Positions 45,547 through 55,586 of a stretch of DNA of 64,000 bases are shown one piece after another. Position numbers and translations under genes: made by a program. The stretch is taken from positions 1-64,000 of the forward strand of contig CAKZMM010000110.1 in the NCBI GenBank assembly GCA_937128505.1. The letters are read 5' to 3'. The stretch is from an uncultured Thermogutta sp. Its GTDB lineage: Bacteria; Planctomycetota; Planctomycetia; Pirellulales; Thermoguttaceae. The notes beneath the pieces were generated by a model. The model ran no database searches. It was not told where the DNA came from and saw nothing but the letters and a program-made list of their open reading frames with translations. Within the stretch, counting starts at the first letter, position 1. The number at the start of each line of letters is the position of its first letter.

Positions 45547-47943
45547 TCAACGCAAGATGATCTGCCGGCTCCCAAGGAACCGGAGAAAAGCCTGTCGAAA
45601 TCCTTCGATATCTTCGCTCGTAATCGTCCGGTCGGCTAGCCCGATCCAATAACGGAAAGAATAGCTGGCTTTGCCTTCCGGAAGCCCGCGCCCGGTGAAA
45701 ACGTAAAGGAACTCGCGGCGAAGGATTAGAGGATGCTGGAACTGATCCAACTCCGCTTCCAAGGCCGCGAAGCCTTCTGCGGGATTCCATAGCAGAGAAA
45801 AATCCTGCCGTGATCCGGGAAACTCCGGAGGCATAACGTATCGAGGTGCCGGCCAGATTATCCCCAGAAAATTATCCAGGCATAGCTCGAACCAAACGAT
45901 TTGGCCTCCGCCAGGAGCGACCGCCTCAACGATCTCCCCTTCGAGCACGCCCATTTCCCCTAGCACTCGATCGCCTTGAAGGATCTGGAGGCACCGATCG
46001 GCAAGTTGCCAAGGGGCTTGCCCCTGGACCAATTTCCGAAAACGCAGCGGCTCACCTCCGAAAAGCTTTCCCAAATCTTGTAGTGCTCCTTTAACACTTA
46101 AGAAATGCTGCTGGATGTCCCGTCGTTCCGCCGTCGAGAAACTAATCCCTCCGAGCGAAGTCCGCTCATCACACGCCCCGCCGCTTGCAAGTCGATAGAC
46201 TTTCCCGATTTCAAAGAGGCGAAATTCTTCCCGATTTGCCCGGTTCCGCTCCACAAGTCCGAGGAGGTTTGGTATCAGTGTCGTGCGTAACAAGCGACTA
46301 TGCTGCGCGATGGGATTCCTGACGACCATGCAATTCTTAGGCTCGAAACCCAACTGGCCCAACAGTCGATCGTCCATCCAGGCGTAAGTTTGGACTTCGC
46401 AAAATCCATGACCGGCAGCCAAAAGCCGCCGAGCACGGTGCTCCAACCGCAGCTGGTCGTTACGCCGCAAAGGTCGCAGCGGAAAGGTCGGCATCTTTGC
46501 CGGAATATTGTCGTAGCCGTAAATCCGCAACACCTCCTCAACGATATCCGCGGGGATGGAGATATCTTTCGAACTACGAAACGGGGGGATACCCACTTGC
46601 AATCGCCCATCGGCAAATACTTCGGCGCGGAAGCCGAGTCGCTCGAGGATCGCCACAGCCTCCTCCAGCGGGATGCTGGTTCCCGCAAGCTTTTCGAGCG
46701 TTCCCGGTGCCAGCTCGAGGGGGCGATCTCGCTCCGCCAGATCACCCCCCACGGTAAATCGGCTGGTTACCTGGAAATCGCTCGTTGCCTCTTGGAGCAA
46801 CTGCACCAATCGGGCCACACCGATTTTCACATTCACCGGCGGTTGACTTTTCTCGTAACGTTGAGCCGATTCCGTTCTCAAATCCAGACGTACCGAGGTG
46901 CGGCGAATTCGCGACGCTTTGAAATTCGCGCTTTCCAAAAGAATTCTTTTGGTTTCAGGCCGGACCTCCGTTTCCAAACCGCCCATTACTCCCGCCAATG
47001 CCACCGGTTTTTTCCCGTCCCAAATGAGAAGGTCTTCCGGTAAAAGCTCTCGGGTTTGTCCGTCGAGAGTAACGAATTGGCCATGCCTTCCCAAGGGCGC
47101 CACGCGAATTTCGCGGACCAAGTCGCCATCGAAGGCGTGCATCGGCTGGGCAATCTCCCCCATCACATAGTTGGTCAAATCGACCATGAGGTTGAAAGTT
47201 CGTTGTCCCAGCGCATGAAGCCGCCGTTGAATCACAAGCGGCGAAGGTTGACCCGCGCGAACCGTTATTGCAAGGCACCCGTAACAGGGGCAATTCTCCA
47301 GGTCTTCCACGACCAAATCCACCGGCGGGAGCGAATCGAATTGGCTCAAATCTGCAAGCGGCAACGGTCGCAAAGGACGGCGGAAAATCGCGGCTAATTC
47401 CCGGGCAAAAGCATAATGGCCCCAGAGGTCGGGCCGATGGGTGAGACTTTTATTGTCAATTTCCAGAAGGATATCTTCTTCCGGAATCAGTTCAGCCAAG
47501 GGCGTCCCGGTGGCCAAATGATCCGGAAGTTCCACGATCCCCTCATGCCAGCGACTCCAACCCAGCTCCTTCGCCGAACAAAGTATCCCTTCGCTGCGAT
47601 GCCCAGCTAGCTCAACCACCTCCACCGGCTGCCCATCGGCCAAGTGCACCCCTGGCGGCGCGAAAGCCGACTTCAATCCGACCCGACAATTCGCGGCACC
47701 GCAAACGGTCACGAATCGGCGGTTCCCACAATCTACTTGTGTCTTTCGCAGGAGTGTGTCTCCGGTTTGAGCCACCGGCTCAACCTCAATGATTTCCCCC
47801 ACCACAATTCCGTGCACCGCGCGTTTGATGCGGTGCCACGACTCGACCTCCGCCGTGCACATCGTCAGCCGATCGGCGATTCGATCGGGCTCTAGACCGT
47901 CCAAATCCACGAAATCGGAAAGCCAATCCAAAGATACTTTCAC
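45547..47943 (-). CDS. pheT: Phenylalanyl-tRNA synthetase beta subunit
   Basis: Together with PheS it forms the alpha2-beta2 enzyme that charges tRNA-Phe. The 798-residue protein has the EMAP-II-like tRNA-binding domain (about 40-150), B3/B4 editing (about 215-390), B5, the synthetase-like core (about 480-680) and the C-terminal anticodon-binding FDX-ACB domain (about 700-795, FPGSRQDFSLLW). The GTG start has GGAGG nine bases upstream. It follows pheS by 119 bp, with the duplicated pheS end in between, so the two are probably one transcript. Confidence 0.97.
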   Translation of the reverse strand: MKVSLDWLSDFVDLDGLEPDRIADRLTMCTAEVESWHRIKRAVHGIVVGEIIEVEPVAQTGDTLLRKTQVDCGNRRFVTVCGAANCRVGLKSAFAPPGVHLADGQPVEVVELAGHRSEGILCSAKELGWSRWHEGIVELPDHLATGTPLAELIPEEDILLEIDNKSLTHRPDLWGHYAFARELAAIFRRPLRPLPLADLSQFDSLPPVDLVVEDLENCPCYGCLAITVRAGQPSPLVIQRRLHALGQRTFNLMVDLTNYVMGEIAQPMHAFDGDLVREIRVAPLGRHGQFVTLDGQTRELLPEDLLIWDGKKPVALAGVMGGLETEVRPETKRILLESANFKASRIRRTSVRLDLRTESAQRYEKSQPPVNVKIGVARLVQLLQEATSDFQVTSRFTVGGDLAERDRPLELAPGTLEKLAGTSIPLEEAVAILERLGFRAEVFADGRLQVGIPPFRSSKDISIPADIVEEVLRIYGYDNIPAKMPTFPLRPLRRNDQLRLEHRARRLLAAGHGFCEVQTYAWMDDRLLGQLGFEPKNCMVVRNPIAQHSRLLRTTLIPNLLGLVERNRANREEFRLFEIGKVYRLASGGACDERTSLGGISFSTAERRDIQQHFLSVKGALQDLGKLFGGEPLRFRKLVQGQAPWQLADRCLQILQGDRVLGEMGVLEGEIVEAVAPGGGQIVWFELCLDNFLGIIWPAPRYVMPPEFPGSRQDFSLLWNPAEGFAALEAELDQFQHPLILRREFLYVFTGRGLPEGKASYSFRYWIGLADRTITSEDIEGFRQAFLRFLGSRQIILR

Positions 47944-48029
47944 CGATGTTGCCTCCGCATCTGAGTGCTTGCTCGAGGGGCATCCGGCCCAGATACCCCT
48001 CGGGCACCGGGCGACCGCTAACCGCCTTG

Positions 48030-48089
48030 CTCAGAAAACCATGGGAAACTGTTCGCACAGCCTCAGAGAACCACGGGAAACTGTTCGCA
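48030..48089. repeat. 28-bp direct repeat over the pheS 3' end
   Basis: Units at 48030-48057 and 48062-48089 match at 26 of 28 positions, period 32. The right-hand unit is the last codons and stop of pheS. The left-hand unit is a free copy in the pheS-pheT spacer and lies out of frame with pheS. Confidence 0.93.
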
Positions 48090-49103
48090 GAACCGCAGGT
48101 CGCCCGAATTAAAGAGCCGAATGTCCGGAATGCCGAACTTCAGCATGGCCAGCCGCGTCAAGCCCATGCCGAACGCAAACCCTGTGAACTGTGTCGGATC
48201 CACTCTCCCGTATTCAAGCACCTTCGGGTGAACTAAGCCGCAGGGGATGAGTTCGATCCAGCCACTTTGCTTGCACACCGAGCAACCCACACCGTCACAG
48301 AAAGGGCACTGCTGATCCAATTCAAAGCCCGGCTCCACAAAGGGGAAAAACCCGGGTCGCAGCCGCACCTTGACCTCCCGGTGAAACACCTCGCCCAATA
48401 GCGCCTTCATCACCGCGATCAGGTTCGCCACGGAAATATCCCGATCCACCAGCAAACCTTCCAGTTGATAGAAGGTATTCTCGTGGCTGGCATCCATCGC
48501 CTCGTAGCGAAAACAGCGGCCGGGGAAAATGGCCCGTAACGGCGCCCCAAACTCCTCCAGCGCCCGCACCTGATTAGCCGACGTGTGGGTCCGGAGGATC
48601 ATGCCGTTATCTAGCCAAAAGGTATCCTGCATATCCCGGGCCGGATGATCCGGCGGGATATTGAGCGCATCGAAGTTGTAGTACTCCGTTTCCACCTCAT
48701 AACCGGTAAGCACCATGAAACCCATCCCCTGGAAAATGTCCTCCAGCTCCATTTGGACCAAGGAAATCGGATGCAAGCTTCCCACACGCCGTTCGATACC
48801 CGGCAACGTCACATCAAGCCGAGCCCGACTCGCTTCGGCGGCACGAGCTGCTTCCCTAGCCCGCGCCTCTGCCAGGGCTTGCTCGATGCTCTCCTCAGCC
48901 CACCGCTTCAAACTATTGAGCTGACTTCCCCAATGGCGGCGATCCTCCGGTGTAAGACGGCTAAAGCCCGTTTCTTTGGCCAAAAGAGTAATTTTTCCTT
49001 TTCGGCCCAGAAAACGCACGCGGATTTGCTCGACTTCATCTAGTCGCTTGGCGCTTCCCAAAGCCGCCTGAAGTTCGTTTCGAATTTCTTGCCAGGGTTC
49101 CAC
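48063..49103 (-). CDS. pheS: Phenylalanyl-tRNA synthetase alpha subunit
   Basis: Catalytic subunit that activates phenylalanine. The N-terminal coiled coil (about 1-90) is followed by class II motifs: HPISLVQMELEDIF, RTHTSANQVRAL, FPGRCFRYEAMDASHENTFYQLEG and the final GFAFGMGLTRLAML. A cysteine-rich insert CPFCDGVGCSVCKQSGW (about 275-291) sits before motif 3; such a CxxC/CxxC insert is known in a subset of bacterial PheS proteins and may bind zinc. The GTG start has AGGGGA upstream. It is first in the pheS-pheT order. Confidence 0.97.
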   Translation of the reverse strand: MEPWQEIRNELQAALGSAKRLDEVEQIRVRFLGRKGKITLLAKETGFSRLTPEDRRHWGSQLNSLKRWAEESIEQALAEARAREAARAAEASRARLDVTLPGIERRVGSLHPISLVQMELEDIFQGMGFMVLTGYEVETEYYNFDALNIPPDHPARDMQDTFWLDNGMILRTHTSANQVRALEEFGAPLRAIFPGRCFRYEAMDASHENTFYQLEGLLVDRDISVANLIAVMKALLGEVFHREVKVRLRPGFFPFVEPGFELDQQCPFCDGVGCSVCKQSGWIELIPCGLVHPKVLEYGRVDPTQFTGFAFGMGLTRLAMLKFGIPDIRLFNSGDLRFCEQFPVVL

Positions 49104-49690
49104 TTCGGAGTTCCCCTATCTTGCATGCGCACAACCTTCTTGCATAGAACGCTATATTTGTGACCTGGACGAGAAAAATGGTCAAGAGCCAAAGTCGCCG
49201 CCTCAGGGCCAGCATTCTCAAGAGAGCCTAAAGCGGTAACACAAAGCTCGGGATAGAGGCCGAGCCGCTTTCCCTAAAACACAGGCAGTTCTCCCAGTAA
49301 AAGTTGAGCGAATTTGCCCAAGGGGGCGCGGCGTCATAAATCGTTTAGGTCACCAAGGGCCCCTCGGGCAAGAAGCGATCGCTCGGGCTGCAAGGACCCC
49401 TGTCCTTACTTGACTCGACCGCCCCTGAGGCGAAAACATAAACTCGCCCCATGGCGGAAGATGTTCTTGGCCCGTGAGCAATCCCACGGATAAGTGGGCA
49501 AACCCACGGAAGAAATTGGCCGAACCGCCTGGAGGATGGCGGTGGCGCCGCTTCCGATTGCTCACCAGCCGGGGGATGGGATCTGGGGAAGCTTAAACCA
49601 GCGCAACGGTAGGCTTGATTTCGCATCCGGCAACACACTTCCGCCGGGGCGATTTAGAAGTAACCTCCGGAAAAGTGGCCGGGGGCAAGC
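49104..49690. other. Gap between pheS and the first cassette
   Basis: About 590 bp. CCCACGGA recurs at 49484 and 49503. No gene or terminator is clear. Confidence 0.4.
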
Positions 49691-51493
49691 CTACCGGTCC
49701 GGGTACCAGGAAGCCACGATACCGCAGTTTTCCACCACAAGGATGCGTCGATTCGCACCGATGTGGTGAATTCTTTCCACCGGCCCAGCGTGCCAGCGGA
49801 TTTCAATCCAGTCGGCTTCGGCAGATTCGCCTACGCCGAAGTGGAGGCAGGTTCCAAAATGGCTCTGATAACCACGGCCGCTATGGACTTCGGCCCATTG
49901 AGTCAAATTGCCGGTTGCCACCCCCACCTGCGAGCCCACCGCGTCGCGATTGCCTGTGCGACCAAGAAGGACGATTTGAAGCCAATGCCCGGCCGGAGAC
50001 GAGTCGTTCCGCAAGATGGTCGGTTCGCGACGGGAGTTGAGCACCACCAGGTCGACCCGGCCGTCGTGATCCAGATCATCGGCGGCAACACCCCGGCTGC
50101 TCCGCCGCGGCCACAAACCGTCGCCGGCCAATCCGGTAATATCGGCAAAGCGGCCTTGGCCCGTATTCTCCAGAAGTAGATTGGGCGCCTCGTACAGGCC
50201 GGTGGAATCGAATTGTTCGATATTATCTTGCAGGTGACCGCAGGCGACAAAGAGGTCGCGGTCTGTGTCGTTATCTGCATCGAGGAAGGCAACGCCCCAG
50301 GTGACATGGGCAAAGGTGCTTGCCCCGGCACCGGCCTGAATCGTCACGTCTTCCAGAGCCTCGCCCCTCAAGTTGCGATAAAGTACGGCCAGTTCCCGGG
50401 CGTAGGAGGTGCCGTAGAAATCCAGCCATCCGTCGAGGTCATAATCGCCGCAATCGATTCCCATGCTCCCTAAGGCACGGCCGTCGGCATTGAAAGCACC
50501 TCCGAGGCGTAGCCCCTCTTCGCTGAAGTGTCCGCGGCCATCGTTGATGAAGATGAAGTTACCCGCTACATCGTTGAGGACGAAAATATCGGTGTCGGCA
50601 TCGCGGTCAAAATCGGCGCAAATCATCCCCATACCGGTTCCGGCATAAGCCGCGATGCCTGCCTCCGCGGTAATATCGGCGAAAGTACCGTCGCCATTAT
50701 TGCGGAAAAGCAGATCACCCTCGGGCATGAAATCCATCGGTCCCGGATATACGGGAAATCCCCCGGCCGTACGCTGGGGATGCCGATTGAGATCTACCTG
50801 CACGTAATTGGCCACATAGAGATCAAGATCACCGTCGAGTTCGATATCCAGAAAAGCGGCTCCCGCTCCCACTCGATCACCTGCCGACAACTGCGTCTCG
50901 GCCGTTACATCGCTGAATGTTCCATCACCGTTATTGCGGTAGAAGACATTGGGGCCGAAGTTATTGACATACAGGTCGCCGAAACCGTCGTTATTGTAAT
51001 CGCCCACGGCGACACCAAGGCCGAAGCCGAGATCGCCGACCGCTGCGCCGACCGTGACGTCGACAAATCGCCAGCCCCCCAAATTGCGGTACAAGGCATT
51101 GCGGGATAGCTCGGTGACGGACGGATGACCCGGCAACGGGGCACCGTTGAGAAAGTAGATATCGATCCAACCGTCGCCGTCATAATCGAACGTGGCAACT
51201 CCCGCCGTGACCGTCTCCACGATGTACTTTTGACCACTACTGCCATCGGTATGTCGCCAGGTGATGCCGCTCCGGGAGGTCACATCGCGGAAGTGAATCG
51301 GATAGCGCGACCCACGGAGCTGCGGAAAAAGGTAGATCCCCAACACTCCGGAAACTGCCACGGCCAGGCATGCTACGGCAATGGGCCTCCACCCCCAGAG
51401 GGCCATGTTGCTTTTCCCTCGAAAAACCGCGTGATTAAAAGCCCGAAAACGCGCGAAGAAACCCGTATACCCGAATCGCAGAAACCTTCTCAA
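49691..51493 (-). CDS. CRTAC1-type calcium-loop propeller, cassette 1
   Basis: Function unknown. After a membrane helix (about 34-56) comes RHTDGSSGQKYIVETVTAG, then seven FG-GAP/VCBS blades. Each blade carries a Ca-binding loop of the DxDxDGxxD kind: FDYDGDGWID (102-111), GDYNNDGFGD, LDIELDGDLD, ADFDRDADTD, GDYDLDGWLD, LDADNDTDRD and DDLDHDGRVD. An ASPIC/UnbV domain closes the protein (GSQVGVATG ... EVHSGRGYQSHFG, about 515-580). It should be anchored with the propeller outside. An ATG at 51406 has GAGGG upstream and may be the true start. It lies 26 bp after the TPR gene on the same strand. Confidence 0.9.
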   Translation of the reverse strand: MRRFLRFGYTGFFARFRAFNHAVFRGKSNMALWGWRPIAVACLAVAVSGVLGIYLFPQLRGSRYPIHFRDVTSRSGITWRHTDGSSGQKYIVETVTAGVATFDYDGDGWIDIYFLNGAPLPGHPSVTELSRNALYRNLGGWRFVDVTVGAAVGDLGFGLGVAVGDYNNDGFGDLYVNNFGPNVFYRNNGDGTFSDVTAETQLSAGDRVGAGAAFLDIELDGDLDLYVANYVQVDLNRHPQRTAGGFPVYPGPMDFMPEGDLLFRNNGDGTFADITAEAGIAAYAGTGMGMICADFDRDADTDIFVLNDVAGNFIFINDGRGHFSEEGLRLGGAFNADGRALGSMGIDCGDYDLDGWLDFYGTSYARELAVLYRNLRGEALEDVTIQAGAGASTFAHVTWGVAFLDADNDTDRDLFVACGHLQDNIEQFDSTGLYEAPNLLLENTGQGRFADITGLAGDGLWPRRSSRGVAADDLDHDGRVDLVVLNSRREPTILRNDSSPAGHWLQIVLLGRTGNRDAVGSQVGVATGNLTQWAEVHSGRGYQSHFGTCLHFGVGESAEADWIEIRWHAGPVERIHHIGANRRILVVENCGIVASWYPDR

Positions 51494-51519
51494 GCCGACA
51501 CCCGATTAAGGCTCGAGCA

Positions 51520-53070
51520 TCACTCGAGCGGCGTCCCCCCCGAGAACTCCAACTGAACCAATCGCTGATGAAACGCGGCGTAGCGGGAATCGCCGGGATC
51601 CAACTCGGCGGCCCGGGCCGCTGCCTCGATGGCTTTCCGATGCTGACCTGCTGCCCAATAACTGCGGGCCAAAAGATGGTAACTCGCGGCCTCAGGGTGC
51701 GATCGAACTAACTTTTCGGCCAACTGGACTGCTTTCTCCGGCGATCGACCAAACTGCAAGTAAAGCTCGATTAAGCCCATGAGCCCCTCGGCCCGATCGG
51801 GAGCTAATTGGCAGACTTGTAAGTAATCGCTTTCCGACTCCTGGAAGCGGCCCAAATTCGCGCGGAGCGCTGCGCGATTCATCAGATGGGTGGGATTACC
51901 CGGCTCAAGTTGGCAGAGTTCTTCGATGACGGATCCGAGGGCTGAGAGGTCCTTTCGCAGGACAAATAAGTCGGCTAGTAGCAGGCGACATTCCACATGT
52001 TTTGAGTCCACCTCCGCGGCGCGACGCCAATCTCTTTCAGCTTGCTCCAGGTTGCCCTTGCCGAGGTAGATCCGCCCTGAATCCGTATAGGCTGACGCGA
52101 GACTGGTCTCCAAACTTTCGATATCGTCATACTGCCGCCGTTTTTCCTGGTGTCCCTCGTGGAAAGCAGTTTGCAGCACCTTGCATCGGGCGAAATAAGT
52201 TTCGGCTCGATTATGATCGCCCTTTTTCTGGGCGATCTTCGCGAGGCTATGCCAAGCTTGATAGTTGTTCGGCGATAGTTCGGTGACACGGGTGAAAAGT
52301 TCCTCTGCCCGGTCCAACTCGCCTAGAAGCCAATAAGCATGGCCCAGATAAAAATAGCCGGCTGCATGCTGAGGATATCGGGCGATTTGTTCTTCCAGCA
52401 CGGTAACCGCTTCGCGTGGCTGCCCCAAATTGATCCAAGCTTCGCCGAGTACCACCCGAACATCCGATATCGCAACGCCAAGTTCTATCGACTTTTTGAG
52501 CCGCTCCATTGCCTCCCGATATGAGCCCCGCTTAAAAAGATCGAAACCGATCCAATAGTACGGTTCGGCCATCTCGGGAGCAATTCGAATGCATTCAAGC
52601 CAGCAAGCCACCGCTCGATCGCGACTGAGGAACTTGTTGAGGATCAGACCGCGAACGAACATGGCTTGGGGGTCGCCGGGATAATCCGCGAGCAATCGGT
52701 CGGCCAAAGCGACGGCCTCCCGGTGTAAAGGCCCCAAACCGGCAAGCTCCTCAGGAGAAATGGGAGAAATAGCCGACGGAATCGGTTCGGCGGATTCCTG
52801 CGCCAGTTCCGGGGTATTACCCACTTTAGCCCAAAATAACCGAAACATTCCCGCCGATAAAAGGAGAACCGCCCCAATCACGAGGATTGCCGGCCGAATG
52901 ATCGGCCGCTTTGGCGTCGACACTCGGGGGGAACTACCCGCTGCACCGGAAGGCTCTCTAGGGCTTGCCGAAAGCAGATGCGCCGCAGAAGAATCTGCGT
53001 GCTCCCCTGTCGCCACACGATTATACGTTTCGGGCGGATACGCTTCTGGTGCCACCGACCGTTTCCCCAA
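51520..53070 (-). CDS. Membrane-anchored TPR protein, cassette 1
   Basis: It probably scaffolds protein contacts outside the membrane, perhaps for the propeller encoded next. A 55-residue polar head precedes one membrane helix (about 60-80), then about ten TPR units (for example AWINLGQPREAVTVLEEQIARYP and YFYLGHAYWLLGELDRAEELF). A conserved mid-protein block KRRQYDDIESLETSLASAY is shared with the cassette 2 and 3 TPR proteins. The frame opens with TTG at 53070; a GTG five codons on has GGGGAA at better spacing. Its stop is 26 bp before the propeller frame, so the two are one operon. Confidence 0.88.
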   Translation of the reverse strand: MGKRSVAPEAYPPETYNRVATGEHADSSAAHLLSASPREPSGAAGSSPRVSTPKRPIIRPAILVIGAVLLLSAGMFRLFWAKVGNTPELAQESAEPIPSAISPISPEELAGLGPLHREAVALADRLLADYPGDPQAMFVRGLILNKFLSRDRAVACWLECIRIAPEMAEPYYWIGFDLFKRGSYREAMERLKKSIELGVAISDVRVVLGEAWINLGQPREAVTVLEEQIARYPQHAAGYFYLGHAYWLLGELDRAEELFTRVTELSPNNYQAWHSLAKIAQKKGDHNRAETYFARCKVLQTAFHEGHQEKRRQYDDIESLETSLASAYTDSGRIYLGKGNLEQAERDWRRAAEVDSKHVECRLLLADLFVLRKDLSALGSVIEELCQLEPGNPTHLMNRAALRANLGRFQESESDYLQVCQLAPDRAEGLMGLIELYLQFGRSPEKAVQLAEKLVRSHPEAASYHLLARSYWAAGQHRKAIEAAARAAELDPGDSRYAAFHQRLVQLEFSGGTPLE

Positions 53071-53220
53071 TGAATCGCGGCGCTAGAAGTTTGATTAGAA
53101 CAGCTGGCCCAAGGCCTTAACTGCGAATCGGATTTCCGACCACCACACCAATCTTACTTTGGGATGACCGAGAATTAAACGGATATAACGGTTCCACCCT
53201 AACCTCTGAGGATTCATTCA

Positions 53221-53248
53221 CGAAAGATTTCTAACGGCGAAAGATTTC
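53221..53248. repeat. 11-bp direct repeat, period 17
   Basis: CGAAAGATTTC at 53221-53231 and 53238-53248, perfect. Confidence 0.7.
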
Positions 53249-53852
53249 CAAAGGTTTTTTAAAATACCCCCGTTCGACGCCACCGCGATTGGCTCTTCCC
53301 GTATCTCTCCATGACCTACTTTGGGCATCCGGTCTCAACACTTCTTTAATTCTTTAACCCGCTTATTTTCCGACCGATAAGATTTTAATGAGCCTTTACG
53401 TGCTTGTTACATTATGAAGGTCCGGGTGACGACATTACCGGAAAAAAGCCGTTAAAAGTCGTTTATTTTCCTTAAACAAGATTTTCCTGGAACGAACGAG
53501 CCGGTTTGGTCTCGGCCGCAAAATCGAAGAATAAACTCCCGGCCCTTCGATTTGTGCGTTTGGCCTGGAGGCACGGGAGCAATCCAGCTACCCCCGAACT
53601 CCCTTGCGGCGCAAGGACGATGCAGTTCCCCCCTTCGATCACGGCCCAGGATCGTTATATTACCCCACGGCGGAGTCCCCTGCAAGCACTTTCTCAAACA
53701 ACTGGGCATTTCATTTGTTAAGGGTCCGTGCTGCCGGGACCACCGTAATAGAACTGAAAAAAGAGTAGTAGAAAAGATGTAGTATAAAAAGATCATACAA
53801 AATCGGCCTCTAAAGAAGGGGTGAATCGGACCCGAAAGCGGGGGTTTGGCCC

Positions 53853-53884
53853 AGCGGGACTAGGAATTAGCGGGACTAGGAATT
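53853..53884. repeat. Perfect 16-bp tandem duplication
   Basis: AGCGGGACTAGGAATT at 53853-53868 and again at 53869-53884. Confidence 0.93.
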
Positions 53885-54113
53885 TGACGAAATTTTTGGT
53901 GCGAGCGGGGCTATCCCTCGCATGAAACGCACTCAAAGTTTTTTCTTTGAATCGTTTCTTGGGTTCGGAATCAGGACCGAAAGATCTCCATTTCGGCAAA
54001 TTTTTTCGCGACTTTACCGCCCACTAGGCCGGTTGTAATCCGCACGGCGGCGAAGCTTGGGGGGCTTTACCTCGAAAAAACAGAAAATTTGCAAGCAAAA
54101 TAAGTTTAGAGAG

Positions 54114-54142
54114 TTGACTTTGCTCAGGAAAAACGCTATAAG
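54114..54142 (+). promoter_or_regulatory. Near-consensus housekeeping promoter for the DUF1559 gene
   Basis: TTGACT (54114-54119) and TATAAG (54137-54142) are 17 bp apart, close to the sigma-70 consensus. Transcription from here would leave a 5' leader of about 240 nt before the ATG at 54389. It is the best promoter I see in the window. Planctomycete promoters are poorly defined, so this is a motif call. Confidence 0.7.
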
Positions 54143-54388
54143 GGCAAATGCTTGGGTGGTTATCCTGCTAGCGGTGTTTTTTCGGGGGCAATGTAAAGAG
54201 ATTGCAGTTTCGAAGGGCCCCGCCGTCTAAAAGGCTGATGCCTCAATCGGCGTTCCCGGTAACTCGATGTGCGTGTTTTCGAGTTTAGGGGGCAAGTTCG
54301 AGTCCCGTAATGGATATGTTCAGCGAAGCTGTGTGCTGGTGTATTCTGTCCTCAAAACCCTTCACTTTGTACTTTGGGGGAAGTCGCC

Positions 54389-55435
54389 ATGAAAGTTCGC
54401 TCTCGTAGACGCGTCGGGTTTACGTTGGTAGAGCTGTTGGTAGTCATCGCGATCATCGGCATTTTGATCGCACTTTTGCTCCCTGCGGTCCAGGCTGCTC
54501 GGGAGGCCGCACGGCGGAGCCAGTGTACGAATAACTTGAAGCAGGTCGGTTTGGCCATCCACAACCACCACGACATTCACAAGTTCTTGCCCACCGGGGG
54601 GCATGGCTGGGAGGACTTCCCGAGCTTCACGGGCGATGCCAGCAACAATTACATCGGCTCTCCAGAAGTAGCCCCACAACAGGGTGCCGGTTGGATGTAC
54701 CAAATCCTCCCTTATCTCGAACAAAAGTCAGTCCACGAAGGAGCCGGCAAGACGGGTATTGCCCGGGTTTGGGAGCCGATGCAGTACGCCATTCCTGCGT
54801 ATTACTGCCCAAGCCGCCGTGCAGCCAAGCCGGATTATTACAGTGGTTCACCCCCGCAGAACCGTTACCGAATGACGACAGTTTCGCAGCCCTCCAATAT
54901 TTATGTCGGCAAAAACGACTATGCAGGTTGCTGCGAAAATGAGTGGTGGAACTGGGGAGACCTTCTGGATGCCTTCGGTGGGAATTCCTCCGCGGCAGAT
55001 GCCGCGTTCCCCCAATATTCTTGGAACGGGAGTGGTGCGATTGTGCGCACCCGCTGCCCCACAGGCTACACGGGGACCGACCGCGAGTGCCGCGTGCTAA
55101 CCTTGTCGGATTTGCGAGATGGAACCTCGAATGTCGGCATGGTGGGCGAAAAGCGGCACAGCCTCCGGACCATTCCGGGCAACCCTGGTTGGGATAATGA
55201 GGGCTATATCTGCGGTTGGGACTGGGACGTGGTCCGCCGCGGAAATTACCGGCCAATGCCGGACCGAATCGATTCCGGCGATCCGGAGCCGCGTTTTGGC
55301 TCCTCGCATCCGGCGGGCGTGAATATCCTTTTGGGCGACGGGTCGGTGAAGTTCATCCCCTACACAATCGATATCTTGACTTTCGCCCGAATCTTCCATC
55401 GTGCTGATGGGCAAACGGTCGAAATACCGCAGTAA
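54389..55435 (+). CDS. DUF1559 protein with prepilin N-terminus
   Basis: It probably assembles or is displayed through a type II/IV pseudopilin path; DUF1559 proteins are abundant in planctomycetes and their role is unknown. The cleavage site is RRVGF-TLVELLVVIAIIG, cut after G, with the E5 residue, then a hydrophobic helix and the family linker REAARRSQCTNNLKQVGLA. The globular part has paired cysteines (YYCPSRR, CCENEW, CPTGYTGTDREC). FGSSHPAGVNILLGDGSVKFI closes the domain, as is usual. I chose ATG 54389, with GGGGGAAG six bases upstream. The lipoprotein gene follows by 151 bp. Confidence 0.93.
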   Translation: MKVRSRRRVGFTLVELLVVIAIIGILIALLLPAVQAAREAARRSQCTNNLKQVGLAIHNHHDIHKFLPTGGHGWEDFPSFTGDASNNYIGSPEVAPQQGAGWMYQILPYLEQKSVHEGAGKTGIARVWEPMQYAIPAYYCPSRRAAKPDYYSGSPPQNRYRMTTVSQPSNIYVGKNDYAGCCENEWWNWGDLLDAFGGNSSAADAAFPQYSWNGSGAIVRTRCPTGYTGTDRECRVLTLSDLRDGTSNVGMVGEKRHSLRTIPGNPGWDNEGYICGWDWDVVRRGNYRPMPDRIDSGDPEPRFGSSHPAGVNILLGDGSVKFIPYTIDILTFARIFHRADGQTVEIPQ

Positions 55436-55586
55436 GCTTTGCAAATTTGCGGATTTGCGCGTTCCGGTGGTGCCTTTACGTGTTGTTTCTGTGCGTATAG
55501 TGTCCCTCTGAATCGCGAGTCAAAAAGAAGTTGCATTAGCCGACCCGCGAAAGATCGGTCATAGCAACATTGGAGGAAGGGAGATT

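Larger units (their letters stand above)
53071..54388. other. Divergent gap with promoter and duplications
   Basis: About 1.3 kb between the cassette 1 TPR gene and the DUF1559 gene. It contains repeats at 53221 and 53853, the promoter at 54114, and a leader of about 240 bp before the pilin-like gene. No gene is supported. Confidence 0.55.

Noticed and set aside
46300-47043. 247-residue plus-strand frame opposite pheT
   Set aside because: Antisense shadow of a well-supported synthetase gene; no ribosome site or recognisable protein.
50528-51109. 193-residue plus-strand frame opposite propeller 1
   Set aside because: Its repeats are the antisense of the calcium-loop blades. The real gene is on the minus strand with a clear domain order.
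54288-54312. tRNA-like T-loop GTTCGAGTCCC in the DUF1559 leader
   Set aside because: The flanking bases do not form a T-stem or acceptor stem, and no D or anticodon arm fits upstream.
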